64,000 nucleotides of DNA, from NCBI RefSeq assembly GCF_040782645.1, contig NZ_CP160403.1:7909001-7973000 (forward strand). The letters run 5' to 3'. The DNA is from Streptomyces sp. HUAS ZL42 (GTDB taxonomy: Bacteria; Actinomycetota; Actinomycetes; Streptomycetales; Streptomycetaceae). This document shows, in pieces, positions 34,909 to 46,548 of the stretch (position 1 is its first letter; each line of letters starts with the position of its first letter). Made by a program: the position numbers and the translations under genes. The notes under the pieces were generated by a model. It saw only the letters and a program-made list of their open reading frames with translations. It made no database searches and was not told where the DNA came from.

Positions 34909-37389
34909 ATGTCACGCAGCACCACCCGCTGGAGATTCGGTCTCACAGCCACCGCCCTCCTGGCGGCCACCGCACTCCTCCCCGCGCCCGCGCACGCCGA
35001 GGACGTCACCGACTACGCGATCACCGTCGACCCGACCGCCAAGGGTGCGCAGATCGACGACACGATGTACGGCGTCTTCTTCGAGGACATCAACCGCGCC
35101 GCCGACGGCGGGCTGTACGCCGAGCTCGTGCAGAACCGATCCTTCGAGTACTCCACCGCCGACAACCGGTCCTACACGCCGCTGACCTCCTGGACGGTCG
35201 ACGGCACCGCGCAGGTCGTGGACGACGACGGCCGCCTCAACGCCCGCAACCGCAACTACCTCTCCCTGGACGCCGGTTCGTCCGTCACGAACGCCGGCTA
35301 CAACACCGGCATTCGCGTCGACGGGGGCAAGAAGTACGACTTCTCGGTGTGGGCCCGCTCCGAGACCGGCACCGACCTCACCGTCACGCTGAAGGACGCC
35401 GCCGGCACTCTGGCGACCGCCCGCCAGGTGGCCGTCAAGGGCGGCTGGACCAAGTACAAGGTCACCTTCACCGCGACCCGCACCAGCAACCGCGGCCGCC
35501 TCACCGTCGCCTCCACGAACGCGGCCGCCGTCGACATGGTGTCGCTGTTCCCGCGCGACACGTACAAGAACGAGCCGAACGGCCTGCGCAAGGACCTCGC
35601 CGAGAAGATCGCCGCCCTGCACCCGGGCTTCGTGCGCTTCCCCGGTGGCTGCCTGGTCAACACCGGGTCCATGCAGGACTACAGCGAGGCCTCCGGCTGG
35701 CAGCGCAAGCGCAGTTACCAGTGGAAGGACACCATCGGCCCGGTCGAACAGCGTGCGACCAACGCCAACTTCTGGGGCTACAACCAGAGCTACGGCCTTG
35801 GCTACTACGAGTACTTCCGCCTCTCCGAGGACATCGGCGCCATGCCGCTGCCCGTCGTGCCGGCCCTGGTGACCGGCTGCGGCCAGAACAAGGCCGTCGA
35901 CGACGACGCGCTGCTCAAGCGGCACATCCAGGACACCCTCGACCTCATCGAGTTCGCCAACGGCCCGGCGACCTCCACGTGGGGCAAGGTCCGCGCCGAG
36001 ATGGGCCACCCCAAGCCCTTCCACCTCACTCACATCGAGGTCGGCAACGAGGAGAACCTCCCGAACGAGTTCTTCGCCCGCTTCAAGCAGTTCCGCGCCG
36101 CCATCGAGGACAAGCACCCGGACATCACGGTCATCTCGAACTCCGGCCCGGACGACTCCGGCACGACCTTCGACACCGCATGGAAGCTGAACCGCGAGGC
36201 GAACGTCGACATGGTCGACGAGCACTACTACAACAGCCCGAACTGGTTCCTGCAGAACAACGACCGCTACGACTCCTATGACCGCAACGGCCCCAAGGTC
36301 TTCCTCGGCGAGTACGCCTCGCAGGGCAACGCCTGGAAGAACGGCCTCGCGGAAGCCGCGTACATGACCGGCCTGGAGCGCAACGCGGACGTCGTCGAAC
36401 TCGCCTCGTACGCCCCGCTGTTCGCCAACGAGGACTATGTGCAGTGGCGGCCGGACCTGATCTGGTTCAACAACCGCGCCTCCTGGAACTCGGCCAACTA
36501 CGAGGTCCAGAAGCTGTTCATGACCAACGTCGGCGACCGCGTCGTCCCGTCCAGGTCGACCGTCACGCCGAACGTCAGCGGCCCCATCACGGGTGCCGTC
36601 GGTCTGTCGACGTGGGCCACCAGCGCGGCGTACGACGACGTGAAGGTCACCGCCGCGGACGGCTCGACGCTGCTCAGCGACGACTTCTCCGGTGACGCCT
36701 CGAAGTGGACGCACACCGGGGGCGGCAGCTGGTCGATCCAGGACGGGCAGTACGTCCAGACGGACGCCGCCGCCGAGAACACCATGGTCCAGGCGGGCGA
36801 CCCGTCCTGGCACGACTACGACCTGCACGTGAAGGCCACCAAGAAGTCCGGCAGGGAGGGCTTCCTCGTCGCCTTCGGCGTCAAGGACACCGGCAACTAC
36901 TACTGGTGGAACCTGGGCGGCTGGGGCAACACCCAGTCCGCCGTCGAGCAGGCCGTGGACGGCGGCAAGGGCACACTGATCACCAAGGCGGGGTCGATCG
37001 AGACGGGCCGTGCCTACGACATCGACATCAAGGTGCGCGGCCGCCAGGTCACCCTGTACCTGGACGGCAACGAGTGGGGCAGCTTCACCGACGACAAGCC
37101 GGCTGAGCCGTTCCGCCAGGTCGTGACCAAGGACGCGACGACCGGTGACCTGATCGTCAAGGTCGTCAACGCCCAGTCGGCGGCGGCCCGTACGGCGATC
37201 GACCTGGGCGGCGCCAAGGTCGCCTCCACCGCCCGGGTGACGACGCTGGCCGCCGACCCGGCCGACGTGAACACCGAGACGGACTCGCCGGTCACCCCGG
37301 TGACGTCCACCCTCTCCGGGGTCGCGGCCAAGTTCACCTACACCTTCCCGGCGAACTCCATCACGTTCCTGCGGATCAGGCAGGGGTAG
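34909..37389 (+). CDS. Secreted GH51-type alpha-L-arabinofuranosidase with extra carbohydrate-binding modules
   Basis: An 826-residue exported enzyme with signal peptide 1-29 (ALLPAPAHA). The GH51 start motif GVFFEDINRAADGGLYAEL is followed by a jelly-roll segment (about 95-215, FEYSTADNRSYTPL to AAAVDMVSLFP) and the catalytic barrel with acid/base Glu381 (EVGNEEN) and nucleophile Glu468 (VFLGEYAS). Near residues 585-730 a concanavalin-like module (LLSDDFSGDASKWTHTGG, GKDTGNYYWWNLGGWGN region) is inserted before the final beta-sandwich. It should release arabinose from plant hemicellulose. It overlaps the convergent CMD gene by 14 bases. Confidence 0.9.
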   Translation: MSRSTTRWRFGLTATALLAATALLPAPAHAEDVTDYAITVDPTAKGAQIDDTMYGVFFEDINRAADGGLYAELVQNRSFEYSTADNRSYTPLTSWTVDGTAQVVDDDGRLNARNRNYLSLDAGSSVTNAGYNTGIRVDGGKKYDFSVWARSETGTDLTVTLKDAAGTLATARQVAVKGGWTKYKVTFTATRTSNRGRLTVASTNAAAVDMVSLFPRDTYKNEPNGLRKDLAEKIAALHPGFVRFPGGCLVNTGSMQDYSEASGWQRKRSYQWKDTIGPVEQRATNANFWGYNQSYGLGYYEYFRLSEDIGAMPLPVVPALVTGCGQNKAVDDDALLKRHIQDTLDLIEFANGPATSTWGKVRAEMGHPKPFHLTHIEVGNEENLPNEFFARFKQFRAAIEDKHPDITVISNSGPDDSGTTFDTAWKLNREANVDMVDEHYYNSPNWFLQNNDRYDSYDRNGPKVFLGEYASQGNAWKNGLAEAAYMTGLERNADVVELASYAPLFANEDYVQWRPDLIWFNNRASWNSANYEVQKLFMTNVGDRVVPSRSTVTPNVSGPITGAVGLSTWATSAAYDDVKVTAADGSTLLSDDFSGDASKWTHTGGGSWSIQDGQYVQTDAAAENTMVQAGDPSWHDYDLHVKATKKSGREGFLVAFGVKDTGNYYWWNLGGWGNTQSAVEQAVDGGKGTLITKAGSIETGRAYDIDIKVRGRQVTLYLDGNEWGSFTDDKPAEPFRQVVTKDATTGDLIVKVVNAQSAAARTAIDLGGAKVASTARVTTLAADPADVNTETDSPVTPVTSTLSGVAAKFTYTFPANSITFLRIRQG

Positions 37390-37822
37390 CCGGAGCCGGG
37401 TCCGCGGGCTGCTGTCCGAGCGGCAGCAGCCCGCGCTCGGCGAACACCCTCTTCGCGGCGAAGGTGGCGTTGAGCGCCTTCGGCATGCCGCAGTAGACGG
37501 CGGAGTGCAGCAGTGCCTCCGTGATCTGCTCGGGCGTGAGCCCCACGTTGAGGGCCGCGTTCACATGCACCTCCAGCTGGGGTTCGCAGCCGCCGAGCGC
37601 GGTGAGCATGCCCAGTGTCACCAGCTGACGGTCGCGCGGGGCGAGCCCCGGCCGGTCGTAGATCTCGCCGAAGGCCCAGGCGACGACCTGGTGGCCGAGC
37701 TCCGGACTGATGTCGGAGAGGGAGTCGAGGACCCGCTGCCCGGCCTCGCCGTCGACCTTCCTCAGGACTTCCAGGCCGTGGGCGAAACGGTCTTCACGGG
37801 ACATGGCGTCGTTGTCGGTCAT
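37376..37822 (-). CDS. Carboxymuconolactone decarboxylase family protein
   Basis: A 148-residue helical CMD-family protein (LGHQVVAWAFGEIYDRPGLAPRDRQLVTLGMLTALGG, EVHVNAALNVGLTPEQITEALLHSAVYCGMPKAL). The CxxC of AhpD peroxidases is absent, so it is closer to gamma-carboxymuconolactone decarboxylase or the related uncharacterised stress proteins. No other beta-ketoadipate gene is nearby. It has a MerR-type promoter and the ATG sits at the predicted transcription start. Confidence 0.85.
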   Translation of the reverse strand: MTDNDAMSREDRFAHGLEVLRKVDGEAGQRVLDSLSDISPELGHQVVAWAFGEIYDRPGLAPRDRQLVTLGMLTALGGCEPQLEVHVNAALNVGLTPEQITEALLHSAVYCGMPKALNATFAAKRVFAERGLLPLGQQPADPAPATPA

Positions 37823-37829
37823 GACCGAG

Positions 37830-37860
37830 ACGGTAGGACCTGGAGCGCACTCCAGGTCAA
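37830..37860 (-). promoter_or_regulatory. MerR-type promoter with 19-bp spacer and operator dyad
   Basis: On the minus strand TTGACC (37860-37855) and TACCGT (37835-37830) are separated by exactly 19 bases, too long for the normal 17. The spacer is filled by the perfect dyad GACCTGGAG-N4-CTCCAGGTC (37858-37837). A long spacer with a central dyad is the hallmark of promoters activated by MerR-family regulators. The start codon follows 7 bases after the -10. Confidence 0.75.
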
Positions 37861-38028
37861 GCGGCGTGTACGCGGCGTGGTCCGCGTGCTCGTCGACCGC
37901 GCGGAGACGTCGGCGCGTGCATGCCGGGAGCCGGTTCGCCCGCCTCTTCGCCTCGGCGGTGGCGGTCCCGGTGACGTTCGTGGTCGACCCGCTTGATCGC
38001 GCTGCCGAGGGTGGACACTGCCCAGGAT

Positions 38029-40253
<2,225 letters not shown>

Positions 40254-40257
<4 letters not shown>

Positions 40258-41168
40258 GCACTACGCGTAAGCACACCGCACTGCCCAAGGCCCAGATCCT
40301 CATCGAGGCGCTGCCCTGGCTGGTCAGGCACAACGGCAAGACCGTCGTCATCAAGTTCGGCGGCAACGCCATGATCGACGAGCAGCTGAAGGCCGCGTTC
40401 GCCCAGGACGTCGTGTTCCTGCACCACGCCGGCCTGCGGCCCGTCGTCGTGCACGGCGGCGGCCCGCAGATCAGCGCCGCCCTCGACCAGCACGGCATCG
40501 TCAGCGAGTTCAAGGCGGGCCTGCGCGTCACCACCGAGGACGCCATGGACGTCGTACGGATGGTGCTGGCCGGACAGGTGCAGCGCGAGCTGGTCGGGCT
40601 GCTCAACCAGCACGGACCGCTCGCCGTCGGACTGACGGGCGAGGACGCGCACACCATCACCGCCACCAAGCACCAGCCCGAGATCGACGGCGAGCTGGTC
40701 GACATCGGGCGGGTGGGCGAGATCACCGACATCGACACGGGTGCGATCGAGGCCCTGCTCGCCGACGGCCGGATTCCGGTCGTCTCGTCGATCGCCCGCA
40801 GCCAGGACGACGGACATGTCTACAACGTCAACGCCGACACGGCCGCGGCCGCACTTGCCGCCGCTCTCGGCGCCGAAACCCTCATGGTCCTCACGGACGT
40901 CGAGGGGCTCTACGAGGACTGGCCCAACAGCGACGAGGTGATCAGCCGCCTCACCGCTTCCCAACTGGAGAAGCTGCTGCCGGAGTTGAGCTCCGGCATG
41001 GTGCCGAAGATGGAGGGCTGCCTGCACGCCGTGCGGGGCGGCGTGCGCACCGCCCGCGTCATCGACGGCCGGGTCCAGCACTCGATCCTGCTGGAGATCT
41101 TCACCGACGAGGGCATCGGCACGATGGTCGTGCCCGACGCAAAGCCGGACGAACAGGGGGAGTCGTGA
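40254..41168 (+). CDS. argB: Acetylglutamate kinase
   Basis: A 304-residue amino acid kinase. [14 protein letters not shown] near residue 26 is the phosphate loop, [10 protein letters not shown] binds the substrate, and the C terminus contains [25 protein letters not shown]. The N-terminal extension (about 20 residues before the kinase fold) is of the kind that lets arginine inhibit the hexameric enzyme. Overlaps argJ by ATGA. Confidence 0.96.
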
Positions 41169-42361
41169 GCAACCAGGAGCTGACCGCGCGATGGCAGGGC
41201 GCGCTCATGAACAACTACGGCACGCCGCGGCTGCCCCTCGTGCGCGGTGAGGGCAGCCTGGTCTGGGACGCCGACGGAAAGCAGTACGCCGACTTCGTCG
41301 GCGGCATCGCCGTCAACGCGCTCGGCCACGCCCACCCGGCGATCGTCGAGGCCGTGAGCAGGCAGATCGCCTCCCTCGGCCACATCTCCAACCTCTTCAT
41401 GGCCGACCCGACCGTCACGCTCGCCGAGCGGCTGCTGCAGCTCTTCGGCCGGGACGGCAAGGTCTTCTTCTGCAACTCCGGTGCCGAGGCCAACGAGGCC
41501 GCCTTCAAGATCGGCCGGCTGACCGGGCGGAGCCACATGGTCGCCACCCAGGGGGGCTTCCACGGCCGCACGATGGGTGCCCTCGCGCTCACCGGCCAGC
41601 CCGCCAAGCAGGAACCGTTCCTGCCGCTGCCCGGCGACGTCACGCATGTGCCGTACGGCGACGCGCAGGCGCTGGCCGCCGCGGTGACCGAAGAGACGGC
41701 CCTGGTCGTCATCGAGCCGATCCAGGGTGAGAACGGCGTCGTGGTCCCGCCCGCCGGCTACCTGAAGGCGGCCCGGGCGATCACGGCCGCCACCGGTGCG
41801 CTGCTGGTCCTCGACGAGGTGCAGACCGGAATCGGCCGTACCGGGCACTGGTTCGAGTACCAGGCCCACGAGGGCGTGCTGCCAGACGTCGTGACCCTGG
41901 CGAAGGGGCTCGGCGGCGGGCTGCCGCTCGGCGCGACCGTCGCCTTCGGGCGGGCCGCCGAGCTGCTCCTGCCGGGCCAGCACGGCACCACCTTCGGCGG
42001 CAACCCGGTCGCCTGCGCCGCCGGACTCGCCGTCGTCGACACCATCGCGAACGAGGGACTGCTCGAGAACGTCAAGCGGCAGAGCGCCGCGCTGCGCGAC
42101 GGAATCGAGTCGCTGGGGCACTCGTTGATCGCTCATGTCCGGGGCGCGGGCCTCCTCCTGGGTATCGTGCTCACCGAGACGCTCGCGCCACAGGTGCAAC
42201 AGGCGGCTCAGGAGGCCGGTTTCCTGGTGAACGCGCCCGCCCCCGATGTCGTACGGCTGATGCCGGCGCTGAACCTGGGCGACGACGTGGTGGACGCGTT
42301 CCTCGGAGCGCTGCCCGGCATCCTCGACGCAGCGAACGGGGACGGACGATCCGGGGAATGA
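41165..42361 (+). CDS. argD: Acetylornithine aminotransferase
   Basis: A 398-residue class III aminotransferase. The PLP Lys is Lys247 ([17 protein letters not shown]). [16 protein letters not shown] and [14 protein letters not shown] are typical of the family. It converts N-acetylglutamate semialdehyde to N-acetylornithine. The GTG overlaps the argB stop by 4 bases. Confidence 0.95.
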   Translation: MSNQELTARWQGALMNNYGTPRLPLVRGEGSLVWDADGKQYADFVGGIAVNALGHAHPAIVEAVSRQIASLGHISNLFMADPTVTLAERLLQLFGRDGKVFFCNSGAEANEAAFKIGRLTGRSHMVATQGGFHGRTMGALALTGQPAKQEPFLPLPGDVTHVPYGDAQALAAAVTEETALVVIEPIQGENGVVVPPAGYLKAARAITAATGALLVLDEVQTGIGRTGHWFEYQAHEGVLPDVVTLAKGLGGGLPLGATVAFGRAAELLLPGQHGTTFGGNPVACAAGLAVVDTIANEGLLENVKRQSAALRDGIESLGHSLIAHVRGAGLLLGIVLTETLAPQVQQAAQEAGFLVNAPAPDVVRLMPALNLGDDVVDAFLGALPGILDAANGDGRSGE

Positions 42362-42368
42362 GACGACG

Positions 42369-42914
42369 ATGAGCCAGGAGCAGGACCACGAGCAGCCGGG
42401 GGCCTCAGGGCCCGCCGTGCCGCAGACGCGCACCGCCCGCCACCGCCGGATCGTGGACATCCTCAACCGGCAACCGGTGCGGTCGCAGAGCCAGTTGGCC
42501 AAGCTGCTCGCCGACGACGGGCTGAGCGTCACACAGGCGACGCTCTCCCGGGACCTGGACGAGCTGAACGCGGTGAAGATCCGCAACACCGACGGCGACC
42601 TGATCTATGCGGTGCCGAGCGAGGGAGGTTTCCGTACCCCTCGTGCACCGCTGGGGGGGTCGGCGAAGGAGGAGCGGATGCGGCGGCTGTCGCAGGAGCT
42701 GCTGATCTCCGCGGAGGCTTCGGCGAATCTCGTGGTTCTGCGCACCCCGCCGGGCGCGGCCCAGTTCCTGGCTTCCGCCATCGACCAGGCGGAACTGCAC
42801 GACATCCTGGGCACGATCGCCGGTGACGACACGTTGCTGCTGATCAGCCGGGATCCGGTCGGAGGACAGGCGTTGGCGGACCACCTGCTGCGACTGGCTC
42901 AGAACGGCCATTGA
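42369..42914 (+). CDS. argR: Arginine repressor
   Basis: A 181-residue ArgR. The N-terminal winged helix ([48 protein letters not shown]) is followed by the C-terminal hexamerisation and arginine-binding domain ([26 protein letters not shown], then [19 protein letters not shown]). It starts 7 bases after argD and has an N-terminal extension of about 20 residues rich in Gln/Glu. It should bind the ARG boxes before argC and argH. Confidence 0.95.
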   Translation: MSQEQDHEQPGASGPAVPQTRTARHRRIVDILNRQPVRSQSQLAKLLADDGLSVTQATLSRDLDELNAVKIRNTDGDLIYAVPSEGGFRTPRAPLGGSAKEERMRRLSQELLISAEASANLVVLRTPPGAAQFLASAIDQAELHDILGTIAGDDTLLLISRDPVGGQALADHLLRLAQNGH

Positions 42915-42954
42915 GGGGTGGGGTGACTGCGGTTCGCCGAGTGCGGGCCGGTGC

Positions 42955-42987
42955 GTGGCTGGCCGCGCAGTTCCCCGCGCCCCTGGG
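42955..42987. repeat. Second copy of dispersed Streptomyces repeat
   Basis: GTGGCTGGCCGCGCAGTTCC and the following 13 bases match 25783-25815 except for one base. It lies between convergent argR and apbE genes. Unlike the first copy, no matching complementary arm is obvious downstream. Confidence 0.65.
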
Positions 42988-43030
42988 GAGTAGCAGCCGG
43001 CCCGCGCCGCACACTGCAGCCGGTGACCGC

Positions 43031-43834
43031 TCACCCCAGCCGCGCCGCCAACCCCCCGGTGCACCGCACCTCATCCCCGGCCGTGATCAACAGTGCCTCG
43101 ACGTCCGGCAGCGACTCCAACCACCGCAACCCCTGCCGCGACCCCATCGCAAACGCCGCCGTCGCCCAGCAGTCCGCCCACGTCAGACGGGGCGCCACCA
43201 CCGTCACCGCCACCAGATCCGTCACCGCCGACCGCCCGGTCCGCGGATCCACGATGTGCGCCCCCCGCTCAGCCGTCCCGGACGTCGCCACCGCCAGCTC
43301 GTCCGCACCCGCCGCGGAGATCACCGCCGCCAGCCCGCCCGGACGCAGGGGATCCGACACGCCCACCCGCCAAGGCCGCGCAGCCCCCGGCACGCCCAGC
43401 AACTGCACGTCCCCGCCACCGTTGACGCTCACCCCGCTCACGCCCCGCGCCGCCGCGACCGTCCGTGCCGCCCGCTCCGCGGCCCAGCCCTTGACGATCC
43501 CCGTCGGGTCCGTGCGCCCCTCGTACGACGTGCTGAACCAGCCCTCGCTCACCCGCTCCGCCTCGGCGCCCAGCTCCAGCACCTCGGCCACCTCGGGATC
43601 GCACTCCTCGACGGTCAGCTCCCCGCGCGCCAGCCGGGAGACCTGGCTGTCCTCGCGGTACGTGCTGAACACCTCGTCGACCCGGTGCAGCCCGGCGACC
43701 GCCTCTTCCAGTGCCGCCCGGACCGCCCCGGGGTCCCCGCCGCGGACGTCGAAGGAGAAGACGGTCCCCATGACCTCCTCCGCGAGACGTACCGCGGCGG
43801 GAGCTTCTGCGGACTCGGCCACCGTGTCAGCCAC
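43031..43834 (-). CDS. apbE: ApbE-family FAD:protein FMN transferase
   Basis: A 267-residue protein: MGTVFSFDVRGG at the start of the conserved region, TGIVKGWAAERAA, SVNGGGDVQLLG and AHIVDPRTGRSAV match ApbE signature regions. It should transfer FMN from FAD to Thr of the FMN-binding proteins encoded just upstream. No signal peptide or lipobox is visible, so export is unclear. The GTG start overlaps the preceding gene by 8 bases; a downstream Met (MGTVFS) is an alternative. Confidence 0.9.
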   Translation of the reverse strand: MADTVAESAEAPAAVRLAEEVMGTVFSFDVRGGDPGAVRAALEEAVAGLHRVDEVFSTYREDSQVSRLARGELTVEECDPEVAEVLELGAEAERVSEGWFSTSYEGRTDPTGIVKGWAAERAARTVAAARGVSGVSVNGGGDVQLLGVPGAARPWRVGVSDPLRPGGLAAVISAAGADELAVATSGTAERGAHIVDPRTGRSAVTDLVAVTVVAPRLTWADCWATAAFAMGSRQGLRWLESLPDVEALLITAGDEVRCTGGLAARLG

Positions 43835-44597
43835 CGGCCTGGTCCAGGGCCGACTGGAGGGACTGCTTGTAGCCGGTGCTGGTGTACGTGGCCCCGGACA
43901 CCGAGTCGATGTCGGCACTGCCGGCCGCCACCGCCTCCTGGTTGAGCTTGGGTATGGACAGCTCGGTCTTCTGGGAGCTGGTCCCGCCGGACGGGGCCTG
44001 AACCGCCTCCGCCTTGGTGATCTTCCCACCGCTGACGGTGATGCGGACCTGGACCGGACCGTACTGCGTCTGGGCCACGCTGCCCGTGACGGTACGGGCC
44101 TCGGCCTGGCCGCTTCCGGAGTCCTGCGAGGACGAACCGGCGCTCGCCTTCGCCTTGTCCAGCGCCGACTGAAGCGACTGCTTGTACCCGGTGCTCGTGT
44201 ACGTCGCCCCGGACACCGAGTCGATGTCCGCGCTCTGCGCGGCGACCGCCGCCTGATTGAGCTTGGGCACGGCGTCCGCGGTGATCTGGTCGCTGCGCCC
44301 GCCCTTGGGCGCCTGGACCGCCTCGGCCTGGGTGATCTTCCCGTTGCTCACGGTCAGCCGGACCTGCACGACCCCGTACTGGGTCTGCGTCGCGTCACCG
44401 GTGACCGTTCCGGCGGCGGCGGCCCCGGCCCCTCCCTGGGCCGACTCCTGAGCCGCCGCCGTCTGCTGCGGGGCCACGCCCGCCGCCGACGCGGAGGCCG
44501 GGTCGGACGCCGGTTTCAGCGACAGCAGCAGCACGATCCCGGACACGGTGGCGGCGGTGGCGAGCACAACGCGGCGGATGGGGTGGCTCTTCTTCAT
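43827..44597 (-). CDS. Membrane-anchored FMN-binding protein with two flavinylation domains
   Basis: A 256-residue extracytosolic protein with an N-terminal anchor (RRVVLATAATVSGIVLLLSL), a low-complexity linker, then two near-identical FMN_bind domains (about 63-150 and 168-255). Each contains QTQYG, VQVR(L/I)TVS and the site DIDSVSGATYTSTGYKQSL, where FMN should be attached to Thr of SGAT. Two flavins on one chain would form an electron wire between the reductase and an external acceptor. It lies between a ferric-reductase-like gene and apbE. Confidence 0.9.
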   Translation of the reverse strand: MKKSHPIRRVVLATAATVSGIVLLLSLKPASDPASASAAGVAPQQTAAAQESAQGGAGAAAAGTVTGDATQTQYGVVQVRLTVSNGKITQAEAVQAPKGGRSDQITADAVPKLNQAAVAAQSADIDSVSGATYTSTGYKQSLQSALDKAKASAGSSSQDSGSGQAEARTVTGSVAQTQYGPVQVRITVSGGKITKAEAVQAPSGGTSSQKTELSIPKLNQEAVAAGSADIDSVSGATYTSTGYKQSLQSALDQAGG

Positions 44598-44652
44598 CGC
44601 TCCAGATTCCTGTCGCTGGTCATTCCCGTCGATTCCCTTGCGTTCCCGTCGC

Positions 44653-46035
44653 TCACATCTCGAACGACTCGTGATGGATACGGCGGGCGGGGACCCCCGC
44701 GCCGCGCAGTGCGTCGTACACGCCCTGGGCGAAGCCGTTCGGCCCGCACATGAAGACGTCGTGGCGGTCGATGTCCGGGATCTTCCGCTGCAGGGACTCC
44801 GCCGAGATGTCGGGGCGTTCCCCGTCCGGGCTGTTCACCGCGTACATCAGCCGGGCGCCGCGCTCGTCGGCGATCTTCGCCAGCTCGTCCCAGAGTGCCA
44901 GGTCCTGTGTGCTGTTGGCCCGGTAGAGCAGCGTGATGTCACCGGACGCGCCGGGCAGCGTCTCGAACAGCGCCCGCATCGGGGTGATCCCGACGCCGCC
45001 CGCGACCAGCAGCACCTTGCCGCGGCTGCGCCGCTGGGCGGTCATCGCGCCGTACGGGCCCTCGGCCCAGACCTTGGTGCCGGGCGTGAGCTCGCGGAGG
45101 CGGGCACTGTGGTCGCCGATCGCCTTCACCGTGATCCGCAGCATGTCGGGGCGGGGCGCCGCCGACAGCGAGTACGGGTGCGAGCTGAACCGCATGCCCG
45201 GCGCCAGGAACCGCCAGCGGAAGAACTGCCCGGCCTCCGCGCCCATCCGGTGCAGTTTGCGCCCGCCGATCAGCACCGACACGACGCCCGGCGTCTCCTC
45301 GATCACCGCCTCGACGAACATGCGGTGACGCAGGTTCAGCCGGATCGGGGTGAGGATGCGGTACCACACCACGAGCGCGGTCACGGTGCCGTACAGCCCG
45401 TACCAGACGGTTTTCGCGGTGGGTTCGACGGCGAACTCGTTGCCGGTGGTGATCTGGTGCCAGAACGTCAGGAACACCGCGGCGTACGTCATCAGATGGA
45501 TGTGGTACCAGGTGTCGTACGGCAGCCTGCGCCGCACTCCGCCGATCGACACCAGCCCGATGACGAACAGCAGACCGGTGCCGATGGCGGCCTTGCCCAT
45601 GTCCGGCAGCTGGTTGATGGAGTCGATGGTCTGCTGGACGATGTCGCCGAGCGACTTGCCGGCCTGCAGCGCGTAGCCCCACATGGTGAGGAAGACGTGC
45701 GCGATGACCAGGCAGAGCGTGTAGCGGCCGCTCATCGCGTGCCAGCGGGCGACCCGGTCGGAGCCCACCCGGCGTTCCAGGGCGGGCACGCGGGCCATCT
45801 GGAGCACGACGAGCGCCATCAGATACCCGGCGAGCATGCCGGTGATCCGCCCGGCGTTCAGGATCTTGCCGTTGTCGTCCGCGATGGACGGCGTGTTGTG
45901 CCACCACAGCCACAACACGCCCGCCGCACCCGCCCATACGGCGATCAGCAGCGGGACGGCGGGCGAGCGACGCGGGCGGATGCGGCGCATCGTCTGGCGG
46001 CGGGCGGCACGGCCGCCTGCGAGCGTGGTGGTCAC
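44653..46035 (-). CDS. Ferric-reductase-like transmembrane flavocytochrome (copy A)
   Basis: A 460-residue protein. The N-terminal half has about six membrane helices with His residues placed for heme (RYTLCLVIAHVFLTMWGYA, then YHIHLMTYAAVFLTFWHQ). The C-terminal half is a ferredoxin-NADP-reductase-type FAD/NAD(P) module: SSHPYSLSAAPRPDMLRITVK, LLVAGGVGITPMRALFE, VFMCGPNGFAQGVYDAL. It should move electrons from cytosolic NAD(P)H across the membrane to the FMN-binding protein. The GTG start has GGAGG 5 bases upstream. Confidence 0.9.
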   Translation of the reverse strand: MTTTLAGGRAARRQTMRRIRPRRSPAVPLLIAVWAGAAGVLWLWWHNTPSIADDNGKILNAGRITGMLAGYLMALVVLQMARVPALERRVGSDRVARWHAMSGRYTLCLVIAHVFLTMWGYALQAGKSLGDIVQQTIDSINQLPDMGKAAIGTGLLFVIGLVSIGGVRRRLPYDTWYHIHLMTYAAVFLTFWHQITTGNEFAVEPTAKTVWYGLYGTVTALVVWYRILTPIRLNLRHRMFVEAVIEETPGVVSVLIGGRKLHRMGAEAGQFFRWRFLAPGMRFSSHPYSLSAAPRPDMLRITVKAIGDHSARLRELTPGTKVWAEGPYGAMTAQRRSRGKVLLVAGGVGITPMRALFETLPGASGDITLLYRANSTQDLALWDELAKIADERGARLMYAVNSPDGERPDISAESLQRKIPDIDRHDVFMCGPNGFAQGVYDALRGAGVPARRIHHESFEM

Positions 46036-46094
46036 GGTTCCTCCGTGGGTACGGCACCCTTGGCCCACAGATACGTGCCGAAACTCGGGAGTGT

Positions 46095-46538
46095 TCAGAG
46101 CCCCGCGGAGTCCAGTGCGGACTGGAGTGACTGGCGGTAACCGTCACTCGTGTAAGTCGCCCCGGAGACCGTGTCGATGTCCGCGCTCTGGGCGTCCAGT
46201 GCCTCGCGCCGCAGTTCGGGAATGGCGTAGGCGTTGATCTGCTGGTCGCGCGGATTCTCCTGGGGATAGGTGACCGCCGTGACCTCCGTGAGCCTGCCGT
46301 CCTGCACGGTGATCTTCACCTGGACGGGGCCCCAGCGGGTCTGGACGGAGTCGCCGGTGACGGTCTTGGTGCCGGTGGCACTGGATGTGCCCGAACTACT
46401 CGACGAAACAGGGGAGTTCACGGCGACGGCCGGGCTCGTGTGCGGCTTCAGCGACAGCAGCAGCACCATCCCGGAGACGGTGGCGGCGCTCGCCAGCACG
46501 ATGCGGCGCAGCGGACGGTTCTTCTTCAGGGCGTGCAC
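46095..46538 (-). CDS. Membrane-anchored FMN-binding protein with one flavinylation domain
   Basis: A 147-residue homologue of the two-domain protein, with the same N-terminal anchor (RRIVLASAATVSGMVLLLSL), a Ser/Thr linker and one FMN_bind domain ending DIDTVSGATYTSDGYRQSLQ. It begins 10 bases after the stop of reductase copy B, at a GTG preceded by GAGG. It is probably flavinylated by the ApbE of the same operon. Confidence 0.88.
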   Translation of the reverse strand: MHALKKNRPLRRIVLASAATVSGMVLLLSLKPHTSPAVAVNSPVSSSSSGTSSATGTKTVTGDSVQTRWGPVQVKITVQDGRLTEVTAVTYPQENPRDQQINAYAIPELRREALDAQSADIDTVSGATYTSDGYRQSLQSALDSAGL

Positions 46539-46548
46539 GTCTCGGGCC

